Source: Pseudomonadota bacterium (GTDB lineage: Bacteria; Pseudomonadota; Alphaproteobacteria; Acetobacterales; Acetobacteraceae). Taken from it: 64,000 nt of DNA. The translations under genes and the position numbers were made by a program. The stretch covers positions 56,996 to 120,995 of the forward strand of contig JAKADX010000009.1 of assembly GCA_021818505.1 (NCBI GenBank). Reading direction: 5' to 3'. Under the pieces are notes generated by a model. That model saw nothing but the letters and a program-made list of their open reading frames with translations. It ran no database searches and was not told where the DNA came from. The number at the start of each line of letters is the position of its first letter. Positions within the stretch are counted from its first letter, which is position 1. This document shows positions 50,566 to 58,712 of the stretch, piece after piece.

Positions 50566-51570
50566 TCAGTCGTCTTCGGTCTTGCGGTTGAAGCTGTCGG
50601 CGCCGACGGCGATGATGACCACCAGGCCGATGGTGATGGTCTGCCAGTAGCCGGACACGTTGAGCAGCACGAAGGCGTTGCGCAGCAGCCCCATCAGCGC
50701 CGCCCCGATCACAACGCCACCGATCGAGCCGCGTCCGCCGGTCAGTGCCACGCCGCCCAGGATCACGGCGGCGATCACGTCCAGTTCATAGCCGAGGCCC
50801 AGATTCGGGTTTGCGTTCGCGAGCATCCCGGCCAGCAACAGGCCGCCAAGCCCGGCGAGCAGGCCGGAGATGGTGAACACCATGTTCCGGGTGAATACGA
50901 CGTTCAGCCCGGCCAGCCGCGCCGCACGGGCGTTGTCGCCGACCGCGTACGCGTCGCGGCCCCAGCGCGTCCGCACCGCGAAAATCCACATGCATGCGGC
51001 GAGCAAGATGAGCAACAGGAATTGCACGGGCACGTTGAAGATCCGGCCGCCACCGAGGAAGGCTGCCCAGTTGTCGAAGGCGCGCGGGTTGCCGTTGGTC
51101 ACCAGCAAGGCCGTGCCCCGGGCGACCGAGAGCGTGCCGAGCGTGGTGATGAACGGGTTGATGCGCGCCCGCGTCACCAGCATCCCGTTAACGATGCCGG
51201 TGGCTCCGCCGGTCGCCAGGGCCGCGACGATGCCGAGCGCTGGTGACCCGGTGGCATCGGTTGCCATCGCTGCCAGCACGGCAGCGAGCCCGATCACGGA
51301 GCCGACCGACAGGTCTATGCCGCCCGCGATGATGACCAGGGCCTGCCCCAGCGCAACGATCGCGACGACCGAGAGTTGGCGCGCGACATTGAACAGGTTG
51401 CGCTCGGTCAGGAAAAACGGACTTGCGGCGCTCAGCAGCGCGAACACGATGACCAACATTGCGGCGACACTCGCCTCGCGCCGCTCCTGAAGGATGGTGC
51501 GCACCGCCAGCCTGGCGGTCGCGGGTGGATTGCCTTCGATACGACGCGCCTCGACTTCGGCCATCTTCAC
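50566..51570 (-). CDS. Sugar ABC transporter permease of the nine-gene operon
   Basis: This 334-residue CUT2-family permease has GQALVIIAGGIDLSVGSVIG, INPFITTLGTLSVARGTALL, GYELDVIAAVILGGVALTGG and GGVVIGAALMGLLRNAFVLL. About eight to ten hydrophobic segments are predicted. It is the only permease in the operon, so it must form a homodimer like RbsC, unlike the two-permease importer at 44946-46960. It sits 2 bases after the enoyl-CoA hydratase gene. Placing the import genes at the 3' end of a catabolic operon after CoA-linked enzymes is unusual. Confidence 0.91.
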   Translation of the reverse strand: MKMAEVEARRIEGNPPATARLAVRTILQERREASVAAMLVIVFALLSAASPFFLTERNLFNVARQLSVVAIVALGQALVIIAGGIDLSVGSVIGLAAVLAAMATDATGSPALGIVAALATGGATGIVNGMLVTRARINPFITTLGTLSVARGTALLVTNGNPRAFDNWAAFLGGGRIFNVPVQFLLLILLAACMWIFAVRTRWGRDAYAVGDNARAARLAGLNVVFTRNMVFTISGLLAGLGGLLLAGMLANANPNLGLGYELDVIAAVILGGVALTGGRGSIGGVVIGAALMGLLRNAFVLLNVSGYWQTITIGLVVIIAVGADSFNRKTEDD

Positions 51571-51572
51571 TG

Positions 51573-52343
51573 TCAGCGCCTGCGGAACTGCGGCGTGCGC
51601 TTGTCCTTGAACGCCGCGCGACCCTCTGCCGCATCGTCTGTCGCGAAGCAGATCGTCTGCAGGTCGCGCTCATACTGGATCGCGGCTTCGATCGGCATGG
51701 TGAACGCCGCGCGTAGGTTGAGCTTGGCCGTCTCCGCCGCGATCGGCGCGCGGCTGGCGATGGTCCGTGCGATCGCCTGCGCGCGCGCGAGCAGCGCATC
51801 GGACGTGACAACCTCACTGACCAGCCGCCAGGCGAGCGCGGTCGCGGCGTCGATCGGGTCCCCCGTCATCACCATCAGTGCGGCGTTCGATGGGCCGACC
51901 GAATGTGCCAGCAGCGCCGTCATGCCGCCGCCGCCGATCCAGCCGAGCTTGATCTCGGGGGCGGCGAAGCGCGCGGTGCTTGCACTGATGCGGATGTCGC
52001 AGCTCATCGCCAGTTCCAGCCCACCGCCGAACGCGATACCGTTCACCGCCGCGATCGCCGGCTTGGCAAGCCGGCGCACGGCATCGCAGTAGTCGGGACG
52101 CACACGGAAGTTCCATGGCGTTGTGTAAGTGTCGAGTTCGCGGATGTCCGATCCGGCGCAGAACGCCCGCTCCCCCGCGCCGGTCAGCACCACGGCACGC
52201 ACGGCGTCGTCGCTGTTGCAGCGGGTGACATATGCGATCAGGGCGTCGGTCATCTCGGGTGTCATCGCGTTGAGCTTTGCCGGACGCGCCAGCGTGATGG
52301 TGGCGACATGGCCGGCGAGGTCGAATTGCACGTCCTCGGTCAA
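51573..52343 (-). CDS. Enoyl-CoA hydratase/isomerase family protein
   Basis: This 256-residue crotonase-fold protein has the oxyanion-hole segments TGAGERAFCAGSDIREL and IAAVNGIAFGGGLELAMSCD. The acidic catalytic position lies in FAAPEIKLGWIGGGGMTALL. Such enzymes hydrate, isomerise or cleave acyl-CoA thioesters. It overlaps the CoA-transferase gene by 4 bases upstream and precedes the sugar permease by 2 bases. That coupling implies that an intermediate of this sugar-linked pathway is handled as a CoA ester. The specific reaction cannot be assigned; hydration and retro-aldol-like cleavage are both possible in this fold. Confidence 0.88.
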   Translation of the reverse strand: MTEDVQFDLAGHVATITLARPAKLNAMTPEMTDALIAYVTRCNSDDAVRAVVLTGAGERAFCAGSDIRELDTYTTPWNFRVRPDYCDAVRRLAKPAIAAVNGIAFGGGLELAMSCDIRISASTARFAAPEIKLGWIGGGGMTALLAHSVGPSNAALMVMTGDPIDAATALAWRLVSEVVTSDALLARAQAIARTIASRAPIAAETAKLNLRAAFTMPIEAAIQYERDLQTICFATDDAAEGRAAFKDKRTPQFRRR

Positions 52344-53536
52344 AGGATCGTCTCCGCCAGGACCCCGCGTGCGATCAGCGCGTCGATGTCGGCGTTATCG
52401 TGGCCAAGTTCGCGCAAGATTTCGCGCGTGTGCTGGCCGGCGAGCGGTGCGCCACGCGCAACGGTTGCCGGCGTGCGCGCGAACCGGATCGGAAAGCCGG
52501 GCGTCCTCACGCGTCCCTCCGTGGGATGATCGTACTCGACGAACGTGCCGTTGTGCGCGATCTGCGGATCAGCGAGGAGATCGGCGTAGCCATAGACGGG
52601 TCCGGACCAGATATCGTTGGCGGCGAACAGGTCCAGCCACTCCCGCGTGCTGCGCAGCTTCAGCCGTTCGCGTGTCCGCGCGAACACCTCGTCCCGGCGG
52701 GACCAGCCGTCGATTTCCTCGTCCATGCCCGCAAACGAGGGTTCACCAATCAGCGCCCCGAATTTCTTCAATGGAGGAAAGGCGACGATGATGTAGCCGT
52801 CGCTGGTGGCGAAGGCGCCATATGGCGCACGGATATAGACATGCGCGTGCGGCTCGGCGGACCGGAGTTGCGGCTTGTGGGCGACGGTGAAGATCGACAG
52901 TTCCTGCATCTGCAGCGTGGCGATGGCGTCAAGCATGTTCACTTCCACCTTCTGCCCCTCGCCGGTGCGCTCGCGATGCAGCAGGGCAGCCAAGGCGCCC
53001 TCGAAGGCGGTGTATGCGGCAACCGCGTCCACCAGATACTGTCCTGCCGGCGTCGGCGGCTCGCCCGCGCGACCAGCCGACAGCATGGCGCCGGACAGAC
53101 CTTGCAAGACGAGGTCCTGACCGGGACGGTTCACGTACGGCCCGCTCTCGCCATAGCCCGACATCGAGACATAGACGATCCGCGCGTTCACCGCCGCGAG
53201 CGATTCGTAGTCGAGGCCGAGGCGCCGCGCGACGCCGGGGCGGTAGTTCTGCAGGAAGATGTCGGCCCCGCGCACCAGATCGAACAGGATGGCCTTGCCC
53301 TCGGCCGATTTGAGGTCGATCGCGAGTGAGCGCTTGTTGCGGTTGAGAGAGAGGAAGGAGACATTGACGCGATTGCCACGCGCGCCACCGGCCGCGACAT
53401 GGCGCTGCCACTCACCGCCGACCGGCTCGACCTTGATCACATCGGCGCCGAGATCGCCCAGGCGTTGCGCGGCGAACGGTCCGGCCATGGCGATCGAGCA
53501 GTCCAGCACGCGGTATCCCGACAGGATGCCCATCAC
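52340..53536 (-). CDS. CaiB/BaiF family CoA-transferase
   Basis: This 398-residue class III CoA-transferase moves CoA between carboxylic acids. It begins MGILSGYRVLDCSIAMAGPF and has LGDLGADVIKVEPVGGEW, SLNRNKRSLAIDLKSAEGKA, FLQNYRPGVARRLGLDYESL and YVSMSGYGESGPYVNRPGQD. The catalytic Asp is in QYLVDAVAAYTAFEGALAAL. The typical interlocked-dimer family length is met. It overlaps both neighbours by 4 bases. It would activate an acid, perhaps one derived from sugar oxidation, for the enoyl-CoA hydratase-like enzyme encoded next. Donor and acceptor acids are unknown. Confidence 0.91.
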   Translation of the reverse strand: MMGILSGYRVLDCSIAMAGPFAAQRLGDLGADVIKVEPVGGEWQRHVAAGGARGNRVNVSFLSLNRNKRSLAIDLKSAEGKAILFDLVRGADIFLQNYRPGVARRLGLDYESLAAVNARIVYVSMSGYGESGPYVNRPGQDLVLQGLSGAMLSAGRAGEPPTPAGQYLVDAVAAYTAFEGALAALLHRERTGEGQKVEVNMLDAIATLQMQELSIFTVAHKPQLRSAEPHAHVYIRAPYGAFATSDGYIIVAFPPLKKFGALIGEPSFAGMDEEIDGWSRRDEVFARTRERLKLRSTREWLDLFAANDIWSGPVYGYADLLADPQIAHNGTFVEYDHPTEGRVRTPGFPIRFARTPATVARGAPLAGQHTREILRELGHDNADIDALIARGVLAETIL

Positions 53537-54288
53537 TGCATCACCCAGCCACCATCGACATTCAGCGTCTGGCCCGTGATGAAACCGCTGGCCGCGGCGG
53601 CGAAGAACAGCATCGCCCCGGCGATATCCTGCGCCCGACCACGACGCTTCACGGATTGGTGCTCCAGCACGAAGCGCGCGTAGCCCTCCGGGTCCGGATG
53701 GATCTTCTCGGCGTCAGTGGGGAAGGCACCAGGTGCGATGCAGTTCGCGGTGATCCCGTCGGGGCCGAATTCCCGCGCCCAGGCGCGTGTCAGAGCCACC
53801 ATCGCGCCTTTGGAGGCCACATAGGGCGCCAGGTTCGCCCAGCCGCCGTACCACGTGATGCTGGCGACATTGATGATGCGGCCGAATCCCTTGCGGCGCA
53901 TGGCGGGCAGCGCGCCCTGCACGCAGGCCACCGCGGCGGTGACGTTCACTCGCTGCACGGCGTCCCATTCCGCAAGGGTGTAGGCATCGAACGGCTTGGA
54001 CGGATAGATCGCGGCGTTGTTGATGACCACGTCGATGCCGCCGCACGCTTCGGCGAGGGCGGCGACGCGGCGGGCGACGAATTCCGACTGCGAAAGGTCG
54101 AGGCGCTCGATGTCCACGCGCCCTGGCCCCGCCGCCGCCGCGCGCGACGCGAGGGCAGCGATCTTTGCCGCGTCGATATCGACCGCGATAACCCGCGCGC
54201 CATGCCCGGCGAAGGCGCATGTCACGTCCGCGCCGAGGCCGCCAGCGGCGCCGGTGAGCAGCACGGTGCGGCCGTCAAAGTCTGTCAT
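53533..54288 (-). CDS. Short-chain dehydrogenase/reductase
   Basis: This 251-residue SDR has the cofactor loop [31 protein letters not shown], the catalytic Ser in INVASITWYGG and a Tyr-Lys pair in LAPYVASKGAMVALTRAWA. ANCIAPGAFPTDAEKI follows. An Asp in VIAVDIDAAK after the second strand suggests NAD+ preference. One base separates it from the DUF4432 gene stop, and it overlaps the CoA-transferase gene by 4. In this setting it may oxidise a sugar or aldonate hydroxyl, or a hydroxyacyl-CoA. Confidence 0.88.
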   Translation of the reverse strand: MTDFDGRTVLLTGAAGGLGADVTCAFAGHGARVIAVDIDAAKIAALASRAAAAGPGRVDIERLDLSQSEFVARRVAALAEACGGIDVVINNAAIYPSKPFDAYTLAEWDAVQRVNVTAAVACVQGALPAMRRKGFGRIINVASITWYGGWANLAPYVASKGAMVALTRAWAREFGPDGITANCIAPGAFPTDAEKIHPDPEGYARFVLEHQSVKRRGRAQDIAGAMLFFAAAASGFITGQTLNVDGGWVMQ

Positions 54289-54289
54289 C

Positions 54290-55486
54290 CTAGGACTCCG
54301 ACGTCACGCCGAGCAGGCCGCCGATCGCGTCCCAGCGCCCGCTCAGATCCGGGAAGTCCTGGTCGGGCTGACGGGCGATCGCGGCGATCCGCTGCGCGGC
54401 ACCGGCGATCGCGCCCGCGCCGTCGAGCACCGTGAAGCGGATCGTGTAGTCGCGCTGCTCGCCGTGCTCCAGCCAGATCAATTCGCCGCGATCCTTCGCG
54501 AACGGCTTGCCGAAGACGTGGTGGCTGGCGGGCTCGATTCCCAGCGCGTAGTGACCGGCCTGGAAATTCTGCCATTCGATATAGCACGGCAATTCGCGCT
54601 TGTTGCTCTCGACCATGAAGCCAAGTCCGAGCGCATCGTTGACCAGCGCGACCGGGACCTTGCCGTCCGCGTCCGCGCCCATCCAGTGTTCCCAGACCTG
54701 CTCATGAAAGTTGACGCGGGGAGCCGGCGCGGTGCGATAGCCGACGGATTGCGCACGGTAATTTTCCGCGTGGGCGGCCCAGGGCGTATGGACGATCGGC
54801 GCCAGATAGCGGCTGCCCTCGGCCAGCACGGGATGTCCGACATTGATGTGATAGAGCATCATATGCGGCGTGCGGTAGAAGCCGTGGTTGATCACGCGGT
54901 CATGCAGCGTGAACGACGTGCCGCCGACCGTCGTTTCGATGCGGCGGACCAGATGCAGGTCCTCGCCGAACACCGTCGCCTGCTGCACCACCCCCTCGCA
55001 GAACAGCACACAGTCGTCGCCGCGCCATTCCTCCCCATAGGCAACGAGTCGGCCGGGAATGGTGCTGATGCGGCCGTGGATCGAACTCTCCACCGACTTG
55101 CGGTGCACGTAATGGTAATGCGCGGCGTCATCGGCGTGCATGAAGAAGATGTGGTCCAGCCCGCCGGTGCACAGCAGGCCGGAGAACGAGCGAAGCCAGG
55201 CCAGCCCGCCTTCACCCTCGTATTCATGCAGACCGGGATTGCGGAAACCCGCCGGCGAGTGCCAGCCGATCGCCGCCCCCCGGTAGTCGCAATCGGCGAT
55301 GTCGAAGGCGCGATCGACGAGCACCGTGAAGCGAAGGCCCGAGCCGGTCCGGAACTCCAGCATCCGCACGCCGCGCTCGACCCCGTCGCCCAGCGTCATC
55401 AGCCGCACGCCGGCAAACTGCGACAGGCTGCCGGCATGCATCGCCACGTCGCGACGTGAAAGAGTGCGCCCGTATAGCGATACCAT
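54290..55486 (-). CDS. DUF4432 family (aldose-epimerase-like) protein
   Basis: This 398-residue protein has the galactose-mutarotase-like layout of DUF4432. Features are VRMLEFRTGSGLRFTVLVDR, FDIADCDYRGAAIGWHSPAG, FFMHADDAAHYHYVHRK with several His residues, and HMMLYHINVGHPVLAEGSRY. The C-terminal ALGIEPASHHVFGKPFAKDR segment is highly typical. Members occur beside Gfo/Idh and TIM-barrel genes in sugar-degradation clusters and are assumed to be sugar epimerases or mutarotases. I use ATG 55486; the ORF-track start runs back into the TIM-barrel gene. The gap to that gene is 4 bases. Confidence 0.82.
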   Translation of the reverse strand: MVSLYGRTLSRRDVAMHAGSLSQFAGVRLMTLGDGVERGVRMLEFRTGSGLRFTVLVDRAFDIADCDYRGAAIGWHSPAGFRNPGLHEYEGEGGLAWLRSFSGLLCTGGLDHIFFMHADDAAHYHYVHRKSVESSIHGRISTIPGRLVAYGEEWRGDDCVLFCEGVVQQATVFGEDLHLVRRIETTVGGTSFTLHDRVINHGFYRTPHMMLYHINVGHPVLAEGSRYLAPIVHTPWAAHAENYRAQSVGYRTAPAPRVNFHEQVWEHWMGADADGKVPVALVNDALGLGFMVESNKRELPCYIEWQNFQAGHYALGIEPASHHVFGKPFAKDRGELIWLEHGEQRDYTIRFTVLDGAGAIAGAAQRIAAIARQPDQDFPDLSGRWDAIGGLLGVTSES

Positions 55487-55490
55487 CGCT

Positions 55491-56396
55491 TCAGACTCCG
55501 TTCGCGCGCAGCTTGCCGTCGAGGAATTTCTTGGCCCGCGGAACGTCCGGCTCGTCGAGATGTTCGATGATGATCGGAATGTTGGGGTGCTTTTCGGACA
55601 GCCGACGCAGGTAGAGGTCGTAGTTGAGGGTGCCAAGGCCCGGCGCCGGCAACTCGATGGCGCCGACGCCGCGGAACGAATGCGCCTCGGAGGCGTCGAT
55701 GTCCGCGTGCTTTTCCGTCGTGTCCGCCGACCGCTTCACGTCCTTGGCATGGGCGATGCGCACGCGGTCGGACAGCGTGTCGAAGATCTGTTTCAGCACG
55801 CGATCCATCGCCTCGATGTTGTGCGCCTCGAAGTAGTTGGTCGGGTCCATGAGCAGGCCGAGTGCCGGATGGTCGATCTCGGCGAACATGCGCACTGTTT
55901 CCTCGACCGAGCCGACGACGTTGTTGACGTAGGTTTCCAGCAGGAAGACCGCGCCGTGATCGTAAGCGACCTGCGTCAGCTCTTTGATGACACGCCGGCA
56001 GTCCTCGAAGCCCTCCTCGGTCTTGTTCTTCGGGTGCGCGACCCAGTCGGATTCGGTGTTGAACGTGCCGGTCTCGGAAATCACGTAGGGCGAGCCGAAA
56101 TGGCGGGCGTGGCGGATGATAGCCTTCAGATGATCGAGCCGTCGCCGCCGCTCCACCGGATCGGGATGGACGATGTTGGTGTATCCCGAGATGCAGCAGA
56201 CCGGCAGGTCGTGGTCACGGAACATCTCGCGCACCTGTCTGGCTTTGGCAGCCGTGATCGATTCAGGCGTGGAGAAGTCGATGTCCTTGAAGGCAAGATC
56301 GAGCTGCACCGTGTTGAAGCCGAGGGCACGGATGCGCCTGGCCTGTTCCGCCAGCGTGTACGGGAAATAGCCGGTGAAGATGCCGACCTGCATCAT
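55491..56396 (-). CDS. Sugar phosphate isomerase/epimerase family TIM barrel
   Basis: This 301-residue xylose-isomerase-like barrel has a probable divalent-metal site: Glu in GAVFLLETYVNNV, Asp in GLLMDPTNYFEAHN, His in RVRIAHAKDVKRS and Glu in PIIIEHLDEPD. The start is one of two adjacent ATG codons (56396 or 56393), with GGGAGGA about eight bases upstream. Family members include IolE/IolI, tagatose epimerases and 3-keto-glycoside lyases that work after Gfo/Idh oxidation. The Gfo/Idh gene 23 bases upstream makes the last option attractive, as an inference. Length and motifs are normal. Confidence 0.85.
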   Translation of the reverse strand: MMQVGIFTGYFPYTLAEQARRIRALGFNTVQLDLAFKDIDFSTPESITAAKARQVREMFRDHDLPVCCISGYTNIVHPDPVERRRRLDHLKAIIRHARHFGSPYVISETGTFNTESDWVAHPKNKTEEGFEDCRRVIKELTQVAYDHGAVFLLETYVNNVVGSVEETVRMFAEIDHPALGLLMDPTNYFEAHNIEAMDRVLKQIFDTLSDRVRIAHAKDVKRSADTTEKHADIDASEAHSFRGVGAIELPAPGLGTLNYDLYLRRLSEKHPNIPIIIEHLDEPDVPRAKKFLDGKLRANGV

Positions 56397-56419
56397 GGCG
56401 TGGTCCTCCCCTTGAGCTG

Positions 56420-57517
56420 TCAGGCGCGGATTTCGTCGAGCGTCACCGCACGCCGCGTGTCCAGCGAACGGTACGCTGCCTCGACCAGCGCCATCGTGCC
56501 GACATTGTCGGCGATCGTCAGCGCCGGCACCTCGCCGCTCTTCAGCGCCCATTGCAACTGTTCCATCACGCCGGCGAAGGCGTGCGGGAACCACATGGTT
56601 TTCCAGCGCGGCTCAACCCAGGCACCGCCGGTGTCGCGAAGGCTGGCGTAGCGCAGCGTGGACGGCGAGCCGTTCGGATAATCGGGCCAGCCGATCGTGC
56701 CCTGCGCGACACCGCCGGTGCCTTCGACGCGCCACCTGATGTAGATGTCGGAGGCAAAGCCCTCCTGCCGCGGCCCCGACCAGACATCCTCCATCGACAC
56801 GGCGACAACGCCCGATGGAAAGCGCAGCGTGGAGACCGTGATGCCGTCGCGATGCGCGAACGTCGTGCGCGGATCGGGGCGCGCGGCCGTGTAGATCTCG
56901 CTCGGATCGCCGAACAAGAAGCGCAGCACGTCGAGATGGTGGATGCTCATGTTGAGCAGCGTCAGCCGTCCGTAGTCGCGCAGGAACGGCTGCCAGTGCG
57001 GGATGGCGCGCATCTCGATGGTCGCGATCACCGGCTCGCCGAGCGAGCCGCGATCGAGCACTTGGCGCAGCACGCGCATCGACTGGTCGTAGCGCATGTT
57101 CTGATTGACCGAGACGATCTTGCCAGTGGCGCGCGCCTCCTCGGCCAGTCGCCGCGCCTCGGCGAAATCCATCGCCAGCGGCTTCTGCGCCAGGATCCCG
57201 CGGATGTGTTTCTGGCGCAGCGCGTGGCGTATCAGCGCCGGCTGCTGGTCGGGTGGAAAGGCGATGTCCAGGACCTCGACCTGAGGGTCCTCGATCAGGG
57301 CCTGCGGCGTGGCATGGACGCGCGGGATGTTCCAGCGCTGCGCCACGGCCTGCGCATGCGCCGGCGTGCGCGAGGCGATGGCGACCACGGGGAAATCGGC
57401 GGCCTGATAGGCGGCGAGCTGCACGTCGGCCATGATGAAGCCGGCGCCGATGCAGCCGATGCGGAACTCCCGGCAGCGAATCGCCGCGTCCGGGACGAAT
57501 CCCAGCGCCTCGTCCAT
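56420..57517 (-). CDS. Gfo/Idh/MocA-family oxidoreductase, first gene of the nine-gene operon
   Basis: This 365-residue NAD(P)-dependent sugar dehydrogenase has the N-terminal Rossmann motif RIGCIGAGFIMADVQLAAYQ and the catalytic Lys in GILAQKPLAMDFAEARRLAE. A C-terminal domain follows, with LLNMSIHHLDVLRFLFGDPS carrying likely catalytic His residues. ATG 57517 has GGAGG about seven bases upstream and is preferred over the ORF-track start at 57583. As the first gene of a tightly packed unit it probably does the first oxidation of the imported substrate, for instance at a sugar C3 or C1. It is divergent from a LacI-type regulator, which likely controls it. Confidence 0.88.
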   Translation of the reverse strand: MDEALGFVPDAAIRCREFRIGCIGAGFIMADVQLAAYQAADFPVVAIASRTPAHAQAVAQRWNIPRVHATPQALIEDPQVEVLDIAFPPDQQPALIRHALRQKHIRGILAQKPLAMDFAEARRLAEEARATGKIVSVNQNMRYDQSMRVLRQVLDRGSLGEPVIATIEMRAIPHWQPFLRDYGRLTLLNMSIHHLDVLRFLFGDPSEIYTAARPDPRTTFAHRDGITVSTLRFPSGVVAVSMEDVWSGPRQEGFASDIYIRWRVEGTGGVAQGTIGWPDYPNGSPSTLRYASLRDTGGAWVEPRWKTMWFPHAFAGVMEQLQWALKSGEVPALTIADNVGTMALVEAAYRSLDTRRAVTLDEIRA

Positions 57518-57579
57518 CCCGCTCCTCCCTTCCGCCCGTTTCCGGATCATTGCCGGCGTGCGGTCTACGCCTGCGGACA

Positions 57580-57592
57580 TCATGTCACATCA
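57580..57592. promoter_or_regulatory. Candidate operator between divergent Gfo/Idh operon and LacI-type gene
   Basis: TCATGTCACATCA is a 13-base near-perfect palindrome (one mismatched pair) centred on base 57586, in the 186-base gap between the nine-gene operon and the LacI-family gene. It lies 63 bases upstream of the Gfo/Idh start, a sensible place for a repressor site. The other part of the gap has an AT-rich patch (GATTTATTCTGG) but no second clear palindrome. LacI-family sites usually have a central CG, which this lacks, so confidence is low. Confidence 0.28.
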
Positions 57593-57703
57593 GACGCGGT
57601 GAGGAAAGCGATTTATTCTGGTCGATACGGCGACAGAAGTGAGGGTTTTTGATGGTGACGTCGGCGATTGCGGAGATATGATGCAACGCTCCGGGAGGGT
57701 GGG

Positions 57704-58708
57704 ATGCGTCTGACCATCGCCGACATCGCGCGCGCCGCCGGCGTCTCCACCGCCACGGTGGACCGCGTGCTCAACGACCGCGTCGGGGTTCACGCCCGCA
57801 CCCGCCGCCGCGTGCTGACCGCCGCCCAGGATCTCGGCTATCTCGATCCGGCGCCGGCCGGGGCGGGCGCCGAGCCGGCGGCGCTGGACTTCATCGTGCC
57901 CGGCGGCACCAACACCTTCTTCGGCGTGCTCAGTGACGCGCTGGCCGAGGTGGCGCAGCGGCGCAGCGCGGAGGCACGCATCCGCGTGCATCGCATGGAG
58001 GCATTCCATCCCGACGCGCTCGCCGCGGGGTTGCGCGATCTGGCCGCCCAGGCCGACGGCATCGCGCTGATCGCGCTCGACCATCCGGCGGTGCGCACCA
58101 CGATCCGGGAGGCGGCGGCGGCGGGTGTGCGTGTGGCCACACTGGTTTCCGACATCGCCGACGTGCCGCGCCACGCCTATGTCGGCATCGACAACCGCGC
58201 CGCCGGCCGGCTGGCCGGGCATCTGCTCGGCCGCTTTCTGCGCCGTCCCGGTCCGGTCGCGCTGTTTGCCGGCTCGCTCAGCTATCGCGGGCACGAGGAG
58301 CGCGCGAGCGGCTTCCGCCGCATCCTCGCGGAGGAGTTCCCCGCATTGGCGGTGATCGAAACCGCCGAGATGCACGACGACGTGGAGCAGAGCCACCGTG
58401 TCGCCGCCACCCTGCTGCGCGACACCCCGGACCTCGCCGGCATCTACAACATCGGCGCCGGCAACCGCGGCATCGTGCGTGCGCTGGAGGAGGCGGGGCA
58501 GGCGCGGCAGGTGGCCTTCATCGGCCATGAGCTGACGGAGTACACGCGTCGTTTCCTGCTTGCCGGCACGATGGATGCGGTGATCGACCAGGACCCGCGG
58601 CAGGAGGCCGAGCTGGCCGTGGACGCGCTGCTGCGCGCGATCCGCGGCGGCCCGGCGCAGGTGTCACTGCTGCGCGCCCAGGCGATCTTTCGCGAGAACA
58701 TGGAGTGA
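57704..58708 (+). CDS. LacI-family transcriptional regulator
   Basis: This 334-residue regulator starts at ATG 57704 with GGGAGGGTGGG just upstream. The DNA-binding helix-turn-helix and hinge (1 to about 55) read LTIADIARAAGVSTATVDRV, and it then has a ribose-binding-protein-like effector domain. The sequence ALIALDHPAVRTTIREAAAA and AYVGIDNRAAGRLAGHLLGR are typical of the sugar-sensing branch. It is divergent from the Gfo/Idh operon and converges on a PfkB kinase gene 4 bases away. It most likely represses the nine-gene operon until the imported sugar or an intermediate binds. Confidence 0.9.
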   Translation: MRLTIADIARAAGVSTATVDRVLNDRVGVHARTRRRVLTAAQDLGYLDPAPAGAGAEPAALDFIVPGGTNTFFGVLSDALAEVAQRRSAEARIRVHRMEAFHPDALAAGLRDLAAQADGIALIALDHPAVRTTIREAAAAGVRVATLVSDIADVPRHAYVGIDNRAAGRLAGHLLGRFLRRPGPVALFAGSLSYRGHEERASGFRRILAEEFPALAVIETAEMHDDVEQSHRVAATLLRDTPDLAGIYNIGAGNRGIVRALEEAGQARQVAFIGHELTEYTRRFLLAGTMDAVIDQDPRQEAELAVDALLRAIRGGPAQVSLLRAQAIFRENME

Positions 58709-58712
58709 CCGG

